Origin: Protea cynaroides | Lineage: Eukaryota; Streptophyta; Magnoliopsida; Proteales; Proteaceae | Assembly: GCA_028583415.1 (NCBI GenBank) | Contig: CM053267.1 | Location: 40,655,834 to 40,719,833 of the forward strand | Direction of reading: 5' to 3' | Length of the DNA stretch: 64,000 nucleotides | Part shown: piece by piece, positions 22,762 through 34,168 of the stretch | Layout of the letters: every line of letters starts with the position of its first letter | Position numbering within the stretch: the first letter of the stretch is position 1 | The notes under the pieces: model-generated | What the model was told of the DNA's origin: nothing | Databases searched by the model: none | Seen by the model: the letters and a program-made list of their open reading frames with translations, nothing else | Position numbers and translations under genes: made by a program

Positions 22762-24706
22762 GGTAGAAGGTAGATGCTGGATATGAGGAAACGAAGTGGG
22801 GTTGGGTGTGAGTTTAGTACTTCATATCGAGCTCATATATACCTAAGTTTTGGTCACTTTCCTATTGAAACTTCCATGGTAAGTGTGCGTGCGTAGGAGA
22901 CTGGGATCATGGATCAAGTAATTAATATCTGATTTGCTGATTCGCTGATTCGTATCAATTTTGGATCTTGTCGATCTCCAATTATAATTGCTTTTAATTT
23001 TGTTTTAATGAACATTCGACAAATGTCAATTTTCTATTGAATACATACTCCTAGGTTGTATTGGAGACCAAAAAAAAATAGGATTAGGAGTTATCATTTA
23101 TTAAATGTTGTGGGGGTAATGAGTCCTCGGACAAAGAGTGCTAAACGTGTCAAGAAAGACAGAAAGGAAAGGAAGAATTTTTATTTATGGGTAAGAAATT
23201 GTATTTTGATTTATAACAATTCAATGAGGGCATAAAAAGATTCATCATAGGAATCTCAATGTATAAATAATAGTTTTAATATTTTATGTGGGAACTAAGG
23301 TAAGTCTAATGGTGACAAGATTAACAAGGACTTGTTATTATAAATAGAATTTCCCTTTATTAATATGTCAAAAGATTTGCAAGGGTGATTGCTGGACCCA
23401 GGTAGGATTAGCATTGGATTATGGATACGATGGATGTTGGGATATTTTAAGCTTATGCGGTTTAACTAATCAAAGCATAAGGTGTATGACTTCAATTATT
23501 ATAGTTGCTTTGTATCATTAAGATTTCGTTAGTATTTGGATGAATAAAGAAAAAGGGTCAAAAGGATCATAGTTTGTTGAGTCCGGCTCTTCTGCACTTA
23601 CATTCATTCTTTACGTGATCTTATATCCATCTATTAGCGAAGATGGAATCATGTGAAAGATACACATCAATGTAGGTGAGGCCCTAGTTTGTTTGTTAGT
23701 TTGAAAATGAACTCTGAAGAGAGGCTTCGGCCTGGAGAACAAGTCTGAAAAGAGGGATTTGGGACTTGGTACAATTTACTCCTCCACTTCACCCTCCAAT
23801 TAAGGAATGGAAAAAACAATGCATGGGTCAAACTGGGGAGGAAGATCCAATCACTATTTATCTTGCTCTCTACTTTTTGCTTTGGTATAAAGAAAGGAAT
23901 TTTATTTCTTGGATTTTTTATTGACTCCTCCTGAGGTGTTAGTATATATATATATATATATATATATATGCTGCTGACTCTATCATATGATTTGCTCTCT
24001 TTGTCTCTCTCTTTCCCGAACCCACCACTCGTACAAGGTTTTGTGTATGACTATAGGTATTCATGGTCGGCTTGGGATAGACGGAGGATGTATGTTTCCG
24101 AATTTGTCTCCTTCTATTGAACGAGGGATCCATTGCATCGATAAATTTTATCACTAATTTGAATTCCTATATTAAAGTTTGGTTCCATTTAATACTAGTA
24201 CATATCCGTATCTGATTTTTTATTGTATCCGAACTTACCAACTATGATCTCTAGACATTTCTCTAAGAGAGCAAAAGATCAAAACAAAACCAATAGTTTT
24301 AAAACTCAATGAGTTGACTGGGGGATTGCCCGGTCCAAAGCTCAAACTGCTCTGTTTTAAGCATTTATCGGCACGCAGATTTTATCACAACCATATTGAA
24401 GATTGAAGCAGAACTTTTAAGAGGGGAAGAATATAAAATTTGTTTTGGGTTATAAAAGAATTGAAATTTAAGAAATACAAAATTTCTTTTCATGTTGAGA
24501 ATCACAATCGGGATTACAAAATAGAGCATCAACTCTAACGCATTTACAGGGTATAGACAAGCTTTCCTCTACTACTAAAGCTACTGCTATTACAGAGTTG
24601 TTACAGGGTATAGACAAGCTTTCCTCTACTACTAAAGCTATTGCTATTACAGAGTTATGGGTCGAGAATGAACAATTATGTGGGAGCTGGTTCGTCCCTG
24701 TTTGCG
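22762..24706. other. Kinase flanks, no gene seen
   Basis: The left part is the 5' flank of the split kinase pseudogene, with TATA 22834-22841, ACGTGTC 23145 and ctggacccaggtaggatt near 23393. The right part (about 24290-24706) is the 3' flank of the next kinase, with gcaaaagatcaaaacaaaac and caaagctcaaactgctctg. Positions 23943-23969 are a TA repeat. The ORFs here are short and not conserved. Confidence 0.6.
24544..24657. repeat. 57-bp tandem duplication in a kinase 3' flank
   Basis: Two units with period 57 (24544 and 24601) containing tatagacaagctttcctc and tattacagagtt. They match the 3'-flank segment seen once at 7820-7880 and 31800-31855, so only this copy has duplicated it. Confidence 0.85.
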
Positions 24707-25183
24707 TCATATTTTTTCGTTTTTTCTTCTCACTGTGATCCAATCTTCGCCCCATGTCCAATCGGGTAGACTTGGGGTTGGAGATGTAGATGGGATGCCT
24801 CCGATCAGCTGCCGGATTCTTTCAGACGTGGAATTTGAAGAAGAACATACTGACAATTGGTTGGATATTTTAACTGGCGTGTCTACCTCTGATTCCAATG
24901 ATTGCCAGAAACCTTGATTGAGTATGCTTGTGGGAGAAGTTGAGGAGGCAGTAAGACTTTGAATTCGTTTCCAATTCATTTGAACAGAGCACTCTTTTTG
25001 GAGAAAAGGGTGCTTAAGAAGCTTTTGAGTCGTCCATCGGTCTATTGGATCTCTCCTGAAGCATTTTTCCAGAAAATCCTTTGCTTCGTCTGATAAGAAA
25101 CTTGGGAATTTTGGCAAATCACAGGAGAATGCGATCCGGTGAAGTGCAGAGACCAGGTCTGTAACATCAGGCCATGGAGGACG

Positions 25184-25865
25184 TGTTAGGGAAAAATCAC
25201 TCCCACACTTGATCGAACTTATGAGAAGATAACAAGTATATCACAAAAATATATTTTCAGCCCTAACAATATGTGCAAATAATGAATATAAATCAACCAC
25301 ACATGAGACACAAGAATTTAACGTGGAAAAACCTCTTCAAATCGAAGAGTAAAAAACCACGGGACTCTAAAGCCCAAATCGAAACTTCACTATTATCAAT
25401 AGAGGTTACAAAACCTAGTTTCAATTCTTCCAATGGGTATACAACCCCAATAGCAACAAGAAGTAAAACTACTACTCGAAGAAACAAAGAGATGCAGAAA
25501 TTTCACCCAAAGAAACAGAGGCTGCTGTACGGAGCGAATAACTTGACTTAGAAAACTCCAATAAAAAATCTGACCGTACAGATTGACGAACTATGTGTCC
25601 TCTACCTGCTGTCCAAAAATCAGCTCAATCGGACCACGGATGACCTCCCGATCGTCGACTTGATCACGGCTGCGCAAATCACCTACGCCCAGAAAAACTG
25701 CTGCTCTCTTTCTCTTCTTCTTATGATGCTAAACCCTAACCCTAATTCATTTTTGCCCTATTTAAAAGATTAAATACAAGGTAAAAAGAATGGGCTTAAA
25801 TGGGCTTAAAACATACAAAGGTTTGGGCATTTATCCACATAGGAAGGGAGCCCAAAAACCCAACA
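25184..25865 (-). repeat. 3' LTR of the young copia element
   Basis: 682 bp, TG...CA on either strand reading, adjoining the polypurine tract on its right. It contains a telobox-like aaaccctaaccctaa near 25732. It appears identical to 27980-28661. Confidence 0.95.
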
Positions 25866-25881
25866 AATCTCCCCCTCCCAA

Positions 25882-27532
25882 CTATGTGGAGGAACTCGCC
25901 AAACCGGCGATCAAGCAACAAGTTTCAAACTTATCTCTTGGTAAAGACTTTGTCAACATATCAGCACCATTACCATCCGTATGAACCTTCTCAAGTTCTA
26001 GCAATTTATCATCCAAAGCATCGCGTATCCAATGATACCTCACATCAATATGTTTGGACCTAGAATGAAAGGTTGAATTTTTACCAAGATGAATAGCACT
26101 CTGACTATCACATAACAACACATACCTCTCTTGTGTAAAACCAAGTTCTTGTAGAAACTTTCGCATCCATATTAACTCCTTACTTGCTTCAGTAGCAGCA
26201 ATGAATTCTGCCTCTGTAGTAGACAGCGCAACACACTTTTGCAACCTAGATTGCCAAGCCACTGCTCCCCCTGCAAAGTTGATCAAGTAACCAGAAGTAG
26301 ACCTCCTTGAATCAACATCCCCTGCCATATCTGAATCTGTATAACCAGTGAGAATTGGTTTCTCACTTCCAAAACAAAGCTTCAAATTGGAGGTGCCACA
26401 AAGATATCTCATAATCCACTTCACTGCATTCCAATGCTCTTTTCCTGGATTAGAAAGATATCGACTGACTATGCCAACGGCATGAGCAATATCTGGCCTA
26501 GTGCATACCATTGCATACATCAAACTACCCACTGCTGATGCATAAGGAACCTTTTGCATATATTCTTTTCCTTCTTCAGTAGAAGGACTATGCTTGATAC
26601 TTAATCTAAAGTGTGGAGGAAGAGGAGTACTCACCACTTTAACATTATTCATATTGAATCTTTTAAGTACCTTTTCAATATACTTCTCTTGTGATAGCCA
26701 TAACTTCTTAGCCTTTCTATCACGTACAATCTTTATGCCAAGAATCTGTTTTGCTGGCCCCAAATCTTTCATAGAAAAAGATTTGCTCAAATCATGCTTC
26801 AACCTGTCAATCCTAGAAGCATCCTGGCCAATAATAAGCATGTCATCAACATAAAGCAACAAGATAATAAAATCATCATCGGAGAATTTACGAAAAAATA
26901 CATAATGATCAGAAGTAGTCTTTTTTATAGCCATGCTCCCCATAACAGACTCAAACTTCTTATACCACTTGTCTCGGTGCTTGTTTCAAACCATATAAGC
27001 TTTTCTTCAACTTGCACACAAGTTCCTCTTTCCCTTTTTCTCTGAAACCCTCTGGCTGCTCCATGTAGATTTCTTCTTCTAAATCACCATGAAGAAAAGC
27101 AGTTTTCACATCCATCTGCTCAACTTCCAAATCAAGACTGGCGGCTAAGCCAAGAATAACTCGGATAGAAGACATCTTCACAACTGGAGAAAAAATTTCC
27201 TCAAAGTCTATCCCCTTTTTCTGATTGAAGCCCTTAACAACCAACCTAGCTTTATATCGTGGGTGTGAAGAACTATCATCTTGCTTCAACCTATAAACCC
27301 ATCGATTCTTTAAAGCCCTTTTTCCTTCTGATAACTCTACCAACTCAAAGGTGTGGTTGTCATGCAAAGATTTCATTTCATCTTCCATAGCATCAACCCA
27401 TTTAGTCTTGTCTTCAATTTTCATAGCTTGTTCATAGCACTCAGGCTCTCCCCCATCAGTCAAGAGTACATAATACAAGTACAACTCTATTAATTGTGTG
27501 AACTCCACAGAATACAAGACACAACCCAACAA
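25882..27532 (-). pseudogene. Copia pol relic: reverse transcriptase and RNase H
   Basis: The upstream frame (27532-26960) carries the RT start with KTKWVDAMEDEM, NRWVYRLK, ARLVVKGF, DVKTAFLHG and KKSLYGLKQAPRQ. An extra base in CAAGTGGTAT (26964-26971) then shifts the frame. The downstream frame (26943-25882) continues with YVFF, the active site LLYVDD, GSLMYAMVCTRPDIA, GYTDSDMAGD and the RNase H motif STTEAEF to DMLTKSLP. Gag, protease and integrase are absent. The first residues before GEPECYEQAM are probably leader sequence read by chance. Confidence 0.92.
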
Positions 27533-27979
27533 ATCTCCACCTGGCTTGAATTCTGCAAACCACCTTGAAGAAGAACCCGTTGACGTTGAGTCTGTAAACC
27601 CGTCTCTGTCAAACCGCTACACCTAAACAGGCATAGCCTACACCCAGTCCGGGTGTCCCGTACAGCTCACCGCCGTACAAAGTGATGTGACTCTACCTCT
27701 TCCACTGCCACAGCATCACCGGAAAGATAACATCACACACAGCCTGCTGCAACTCCAGATACACCTGGAACCCGAGTCTCTCACCTCTGCACCTCCAGCG
27801 CAGACCTAGAGAACCGACTCCTTATCGCAGCTTGCTAGTCCTTCTTTACCCACGGTACAACATCAATTGGCCATTATGTGTACCGTGCCGGGATTCAAAT
27901 CCCCCTTTTTTTTTTTCTTCTTCTTCTTCATACTGCGTACCTCCTTCGTTCTTCAAAGAACCCTAGCTTTGATACCACT
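27533..27979 (-). other. Leader and primer binding site of the young copia element
   Basis: Noncoding region between the 5' LTR and the pol relic. The primer binding site is at 27966-27977, two bases inside the LTR border. A short ggtggagatttgttggg near 27526-27542 resembles a polypurine tract followed by an LTR start, possibly a trace of the recombination that deleted the interior. Confidence 0.7.
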
Positions 27980-28661
27980 TGTTAGGGAAAAATCACTCCC
28001 ACACTTGATCGAACTTATGAGAAGATAACAAGTATATCACAAAAATATATTTTCAGCCCTAACAATATGTGCAAATAATGAATATAAATCAACCACACAT
28101 GAGACACAAGAATTTAACGTGGAAAAACCTCTTCAAATCGAAGAGTAAAAAACCACGGGACTCTAAAGCCCAAATCGAAACTTCACTATTATCAATAGAG
28201 GTTACAAAACCTAGTTTCAATTCTTCCAATGGGTATACAACCCCAATAGCAACAAGAAGTAAAACTACTACTCGAAGAAACAAAGAGATGCAGAAATTTC
28301 ACCCAAAGAAACAGAGGCTGCTGTACGGAGCGAATAACTTGACTTAGAAAACTCCAATAAAAAATCTGACCGTACAGATTGACGAACTATGTGTCCTCTA
28401 CCTGCTGTCCAAAAATCAGCTCAATCGGACCACGGATGACCTCCCGATCGTCGACTTGATCACGGCTGCGCAAATCACCTACGCCCAGAAAAACTGCTGC
28501 TCTCTTTCTCTTCTTCTTATGATGCTAAACCCTAACCCTAATTCATTTTTGCCCTATTTAAAAGATTAAATACAAGGTAAAAAGAATGGGCTTAAATGGG
28601 CTTAAAACATACAAAGGTTTGGGCATTTATCCACATAGGAAGGGAGCCCAAAAACCCAACA
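27980..28661 (-). repeat. 5' LTR of the young copia element
   Basis: 682 bp, appearing identical to 25184-25865. It lies next to the primer binding site on its left, and kinase sequence begins at 28662 with the target duplicate ggacg. Confidence 0.95.
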
Positions 28662-29612
28662 GGACGCCCTGTTGCCATCTCAATTACTGTACAGCCGAGA
28701 GCCCAGATGTCGACAGGGAAACTCTGTTCTTCGCCTCGAGCCACCTCAGGTGCCATGAACAGGGGAGTTCCGGCGATCGGCATTGCAGGAGCCTGCTCCC
28801 CAACCCATCTTGCGCAACCAAAATCAACAATTTTGGCTCCATTCTCTCCAACCAAGATATTTCGACCTTTAATGTCACAATGCACGAGACCATGGGAGTG
28901 GAGGTAATCCAAACCCTGAAGAATCGATCGCGTGTGAGACCGGATCTCAGACTCGTGGAGGCGACCACCTCGGTCCCGAATTACGTCAGTGAGGGTACCA
29001 CCGGAGATATACTCGATGAAGATATTATAGAGTAGCTGACCATTCTCGTTAGTGAAGTCGCAGCCAACGTAGCCAACTATGTGAGGAGAGTTGATTTGGG
29101 AAAGGATGCCCTGTTCTCTTTGTAGGAATTCCGACCTTGATAGCTCTGCAGATTTGACGGCAAAAACCTCACTAGACTGGCGATGCAGAGCGAGAGAGAC
29201 AGTTGCAGAAGAGCCCCGGCCAAGGATGCGGCCTCTAGTCCACGCCATGGTAGATGGTAGATGCTGGATACGAGTAAACAAAGTAGCTCGGGCGTGAGGT
29301 TTGGTCACTTTCCTATTGAAGCTTCCATGGGTTTTGTGCGTGGACAGGAAACTAAATAGTAGCATGGTTTAAGGAATGATATCTGATTCGTTGATTCGTA
29401 TCAGTTTTAAATTTTATCCGTTTTCAATTCAAATTGATTTTAATATTAATTTATTAAAATTTGACACATGTCAATTTTCTATTGGATACATACTCAGGGG
29501 TTGAATTGAAGACCAAAAAGATAAAATTGGGAGGACTAACTACTTACCATGTTAAGAGTCATCTCTTATTATATGATGTGGGATTGAAGAGTCGTTGGGA
29601 CAAAGGGTGGTA

Positions 29613-29620
29613 CACGTGTC
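29613..29620. promoter_or_regulatory. ABRE / G-box upstream of the disrupted kinase
   Basis: CACGTGTC lies about 365 bp from the ATG at 29248, equivalent to 9444-9451 upstream of the intact copy. Confidence 0.45.
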
Positions 29621-30954
29621 AACAGAACATGAGATGCTGACTGATGACTGCTGGCTGGAGTTTCCTCTTTTCATTCACGCACCCGAAGCTGAATGGAAAG
29701 AAAGAAAAAAAAAAAAAGGAAAAAAGAATTTCTATTTATATATAATTCTAAGAATTTCAATATATAATGATAGTTTTGAGATTTCATTCAGAGACTGAGG
29801 TAACTTAATCATGGTAAGATTTATAAGGATTTGTCATAAATAGAATTTCCTTTATTAGTAAGTCAAAAGATTTGCAAAGGTAACTGGTGGACCCGGGTAA
29901 GATTAGCACTGGATTATGGATACGATGGATGTTGGAATATTGTTAACTTTATGCAGTTAACCAACGAGTAAGATGTACGGCATTAATTAATATAATTGTT
30001 TAGTATCATTAAGATTTTTATAAGTGTTTTAAATTTTTTTTTTTACTTTTGATAAAATAAGTGTTTGGATGAATAAAGAATAAGGTCAAAAGGGTCATAG
30101 TCTGTTGTGTCGGATTACGCCCAAGTTTGTTTATTAGCTTGAAAATGAACTTCAAAGGGAAGCTTTGGCTTGGAGAAGAAGTATGGAAAGAGGGATACTG
30201 ATTCAGTTGTTAAACTCATAAAGAATATAATTGTCTATGTCCACCAATGAAAATGGGAGACAATGAATTTGTCAGCAGAGGCAAGAGGAGAGAGACATAC
30301 TCAGATGCCTGCCTACTCCTTAATTTAGAAAACCTTTTCTCAAAAAATAATTTTTTTGAGACTATGGTCTACTTCGTTTTGATAAATTAATTAAATAAGC
30401 AGCTATAATTATTGAACCTATTGTTGACCATTTTGTCCTCATATTTTGGGAACTTAAAAATATTTATGTAACTGCATTCCTTCTTCCTCCACATAAAGGA
30501 TCACAATAATAGCCATCAGCCTCTTCTCATATCTAATTTGTATTTAGGTTGTAATAATATATATTTTTTTTTCAAGAATCCACTTGTTTCTCTGCTATTG
30601 GGCCCTAATCTCTTTGCTAGACCCGTAAGAAGGTTGAACACTTAAAAGCCAACTCATGATCCATTTACATAAGATGGTTGGTATAATTTATATTTATGTT
30701 TTTTAATTATTTTTTTATGAATAATTTATGAAAATAAATTATTCATTATGAATCATAAATAATAATTATTTGATATTAGTAGACATAAAAAAATAATAAT
30801 AGATTATAACAATAATGATAAATACATTCTAACTTATTTGTAGTTTTTAAATTATATTAATTTATTTTAAATATAAATAAATACTATAAATCATACTAAA
30901 CAACTATATATGTGATAATGTATTATATAATTAATTCTGTAATACATACTGGGA

Positions 30955-31165
30955 CTAATGCATATGTCGACAAAAGAACTGTTACCATTTGTGTGTTTCT
31001 TTCACCTACTAACTAACTTATTGACTGGATTCACGTATGTGAGTATATGTGTACGTGGATTAAATAGCTGCTGCCGTTAATCAACTTCTTTCACCAATTA
31101 ATATATTGAACAACCTATATGTCCATGTGGATGAAAGAGATGCTGCCATTTGTAAGGTTCTTGGG
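30955..31165. repeat. Degenerate tandem tract (copy C)
   Basis: gacaaaagaactgttaccat, then gctgctgccgttaatc and gagatgctgccatttgt, with ttcacctactaactaac blocks, related to 7087-7370. Confidence 0.6.
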
Positions 31166-31195
31166 CTAGGCCTACCCTCCATTGCATCACTGTTC

Positions 31196-31435
31196 GGATT
31201 CACATCCTCTCCTCCTAGTAATTTGGGAGGAAGGAGATACCCCGTTGGATGGCTGACACGTAGGTCTCAGGTGAATCTGAGCTCTCCATCCGAACCGACA
31301 CCCCCTGTCGATTCAACTTATCGGCTAGATGTCTACTCGGATAAAGGATTCAGATTCACCCGAGACCCAAGTGTCGGCCATCCATCCAAGCTGCCGCCCC
31401 TCCTCCCAAATCTCGGATTTAGAGGATTTGAATCC
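31196..31435. mobile_element. Foldback MITE, copy 2
   Basis: Ends ggattcacatcctctcctcc and agaggatttgaatcc, with a paired interior (gttggatggctgacacg / gtgtcggccatccatcc). Flanks tcactgttc (31187-31195) and tcactgctt (31436-31444) agree at 7 of 9. The related sequence at 7385-7412 (catcgcatcactgttttcat) shows an empty site. Confidence 0.82.
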
Positions 31436-31925
31436 TCACTGCTTTCGTTCCATATTTTTAATATCAATTTTTTATGCTGACTACAAGAGTTGAATCGGGA
31501 ACAGCCCCGGTCCATTCTTGCTCAATCGTTGACCTATACAAATCAGCGTCCTAACTACTCTACAACAGTGAAGAAAGCTCAAGCTGCTCTGTTTGAAGCC
31601 TTCAATGGTTTTTTTTAGTGTTTGACTCTGCAACCTGAGTTTCTTGCATTTTACTGAAGAGACTGATTGCTCCCGTCTACCCCGCATCCATCACCGCCGC
31701 TCGTCTGTTACCGTTGCATACATCGAAATTGAAAAAGTGATAAATGTCTTTTTCCCGTCGACAATCATAATTGGGATTACAAAATACAGCAACATCTCTA
31801 ACATATTTATAGGTATAGACATGTTTTCCTGACTGCGACTACTATTTACAGAGTTGTGGAAGGAATCAGCATTTATGACGGAGCTGTTTCTTCCAACCAA
31901 CCCCATTCTTCTTCGTTTGTAGGGA

Positions 31926-32829
31926 TCAGTTTATCATGGCCCATATAAATAACGTGTTGTGCGTTTTTTTTTTTCTTACTGTAACCCAATCTTCGCCCAT
32001 GTACAATCGGGTAGAAGGTGGGATCACTCCGATCAGCCGATGCATTCTTTCGTACGCTGAATTTGAAGAACCCAATACCAATTGGTTGGACATTTTAACT
32101 GGCGTGTGTCGATTCCGGATAATTCCAGAAACCTTGATTGAGTATGCTTGTGGGAGAAATTGAGGAGAAATTGAGATGTAGCAGTACTTTGAATTCGTTT
32201 CAAATTCACTTGTACAGAACACTCTTCCTCGAGAAATGATGCTTAAGAAGTTCTTAGGCTGTCCATCTCAATTACAGTACCGAGAGCGGGAAACTCTGTT
32301 CTTCCTCTCGAGCCAGTTCAGGTGCCATGAACAGGGGAGTTCTGGCAATCACCATCGCCAGAATCTGTTCCCAAACCCATTTCGCGCAACCGAAGTTTGC
32401 AATATTGACTACCTTGTCTCCAACCAAGACATTTGGACTTTAATGTCACAATGCACGAGACTCGGGAATGGAGGTAATCCAACGCCTGAAGAATCGATCG
32501 TGCATGAGACCGGATCTCAGACTCGTGGAGGCGACCACTTTGGTGCCGAATTGCGTCAGTGATGGTACCACCAGAGATATACTCGATGAAGATGAAGAGA
32601 TTATAGAGGAGCTGACCATTCTCGTTAGTGACGTCGCAGCCAAAGTACCCAACTATACGAGGAGAGTTGATTAAGGAATGGATTCTCTGTTCCCTTCGTA
32701 GGAATTCCGATCTTGAGATCTCTGCAGATTTGACGGCGAAAATCTCATCACTGTTGATGCATAGCACGAGAAAGTAGAAACGGTTACAGAAGAGACCCGG
32801 CTAAGGATGCAGCCTCTGGTCCACTTCAT
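31926..32829 (-). pseudogene. MAPKKK17/18-like kinase pseudogene, eroded by indels
   Basis: Begins at MKWTRG (32829) and ends after GEDWVTVRKK (31926), so both family ends are visible. The N-lobe is shifted out of frame near 32770 (VTVSTFSC instead of the ATVSLA continuation). The middle still reads SAEISRSEF, INSPRIVGYFGCDV and SGGTITDAIR. HCD is damaged by indels near 32450, and a large deletion near 32265 joins the APE/GEE region to the HPFL region, removing most of the C-lobe. It is one of the older dead copies. Confidence 0.87.
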
Positions 32830-32900
32830 GGTAGAGGTCGTAGATGTTGGATACGAGGAAAAAAAGGGGGTTTGGGTGAATTTAATTTCAGGTCGAGCTC

Positions 32901-32912
32901 TATATATATATA
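32901..32912 (-). promoter_or_regulatory. TATA box of the eroded kinase
   Basis: TATATATATATA lies about 75 bp upstream of the start at 32829, at the shared position. Confidence 0.5.
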
Positions 32913-32945
32913 CAGAGATTTTGTCACTTTCCTGTGGGAAACTTC

Positions 32946-33103
32946 CCATGGTTTGTGTGCGTGTGTAAAACCTAGGGCATGATTCAAATAATTCATATCT
33001 GATACATTAATTCGTATCAGATTTCCATGGTTTGTGTGCGTGTGTAAAACCTAGGGCATGATTCAAATAATTCATATCTGATACATTAATTCGTATCAGT
33101 TTT
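32946..33103. repeat. 79-bp tandem duplication in a kinase 5' flank
   Basis: Two near-identical units with period 79 (32946 and 33025), each running ccatggtttgtgtgcgtgtg to cattaattcgtatcag. The other copies have one unit. Confidence 0.88.
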
Positions 33104-33644
33104 AAATCTGATGGATCATCAATTTTAATGTTTTCTTGGTAACAATTTTAATTGCTTTTAATATTAATTTAATGAGAATCTAATAAATGTCAATTTTTCA
33201 TTGAATCCATACGGTAAGAAGTGAGGTTGAGTTGGAGATGAAAATAATTAGGTTCACGGAATCACGAATAACAAAGGTACCACGTGTTAGGAGTTAATCT
33301 TTTATTAAATGTTGAGGGGTTTGGGGGTTTAGAATGACACCATTCACAAGGGGACATTAGTGTGAACAGGCATGACTTGTAATAATCTAATGAAGCGTAT
33401 TAAAGGAAATCATTATGAAATCTTTACATATAGAATATTTTTAGTATTTCATTTAAGGACTAATGTACATCTAATGGTGACAAGATCCACAAAGGTTTAA
33501 TAAGTGAAAGATTTGCAAGGGTGATTGGTGGACCCAGGTAGAATTAGCATTTGGTACAATGGATGTTGAGATATTCTAAGCTTTATGAGGTTTAACTACC
33601 TAAGCTTAAGGTACAGTTTTAATTAATATAGTTGTTAAGTATAG

Positions 33645-33772
33645 AAATCTTTTTCATCTGTTTAGTCGTTCATTCGAATATCGGACAGTTGGGTTTATAT
33701 TGAGATGTGTGCCCGGTGTATCCCAACTGTTCAATGTTCAGCTGGACGACTGGATCGATGGAGAGGATTTGG
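33645..33772. mobile_element. MITE related to 6690-6815
   Basis: The ends aaatctttttcatctgtttag and ctggatcgatggagaggattt pair imperfectly. Inner blocks cagttggg / cccaactg match the other copy. Related kinase flanks (5355-5377, agtataattgccatttgtaag) show the site without the insertion. Confidence 0.7.
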
Positions 33773-33925
33773 ATATGCCATTTTGTAAGTGTTTCAACGA
33801 ATAAAGAAAAACGTCTAAAGGGCCTTGTTTGAGTCCGGTTCGCCTGTACTTACATGTATTCTTCACATGATTCTATCTTTGTCCATGGGCACATCCATAC
33901 AGGTGAGTCAAACCCTAGTTTGTTT

Positions 33926-34168
33926 GGATCCGCATCCTGTCCTCCCAGTGGTTCTGGGAGGACAGTGGCAACCTGCCTTGGATGGCCGCCACGTGGCTCT
34001 CAGTAAATTCGAGACCCACATCCGAGCCGACACCCAGCCAACAAGCCGAGCCGACAGAGGTTATCGGCTCAGACGTGGGTCTCCAATTCACTCGAGAGCC
34101 ACGTGGCAGCCATCCGAGATAAGTTGCCGCGTCCTCCCAGAATCATTGGGCGGAGACGATGTGAATCC
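33926..34168. mobile_element. Foldback MITE, copy 3, with perfect 9-bp target duplication
   Basis: Palindromic, with termini ggatccgcatcctgtcctcc and ggcggagacgatgtgaatcc, and long paired arms (ggttctgggaggac / gtcctcccagaatc). The 9-bp duplicate agtttgttt flanks it (33917-33925 and 34169-34177). Homologous flanks elsewhere read ccctagtttgtttgttagtt without it (23691-23710). A 9-bp duplication points to the Mutator superfamily. Confidence 0.9.

Larger units (their letters stand above)
25184..28661 (-). mobile_element. Young, internally deleted Ty1/copia element
   Basis: This is a 3,478-bp element on the minus strand with two 682-bp LTRs that look identical by eye and a perfect 5-bp target duplication ggacg (25179-25183 and 28662-28666). 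The primer binding site (minus-strand TGGTATCAAAGC, 27966-27977) matches the initiator-Met tRNA type used by copia. The polypurine tract gggagggggagattt lies at 25866-25880. The 2.1-kb interior holds only the RT and RNase H part of pol. Gag, protease and integrase are missing and RT has a frameshift, so it is non-autonomous and must have moved with proteins from elsewhere. Confidence 0.95.
24707..29248 (-). pseudogene. MAPKKK17/18-like kinase freshly disrupted by a copia element
   Basis: The N-terminal part (29248-28662) and C-terminal part (25183-24707) are each open. They abut in frame when the element and one ggacg duplicate are left out, so the gene had an undamaged reading frame at insertion. 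The N-part keeps GRGSSATVS, AVKSAE, HCDIK, DFG and APE. The break is in the TGRPPWPDVT segment of the C-lobe. The C-part keeps HPFL, SPTSILN and GEDWITVR. Its promoter lacks the TATA block found in the sister copies, although the ABRE at 29613 remains. As it stands no complete kinase can be made. By similarity it is a MAP kinase kinase kinase. Confidence 0.9.
29249..31925. other. Kinase 5' and 3' flanks, no gene seen
   Basis: The left part is the 5' flank of the disrupted kinase, with the shared gtgaggtttggtcac at 29293 and ggtggacccgggtaag near 29886. AT-rich DNA follows at 30660-30950. Positions 31540-31925 are the 3' flank of the next kinase (gaagaaagctcaagctgctctg near 31570, gacggagctgtttcttcc near 31878). 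Confidence 0.6.

Noticed and set aside
25273..25551. 92-codon ORF present twice, at 25273 and 28069
   Set aside because: It lies in the two LTRs of the copia element and is identical because the LTRs are. No protein family is recognisable.
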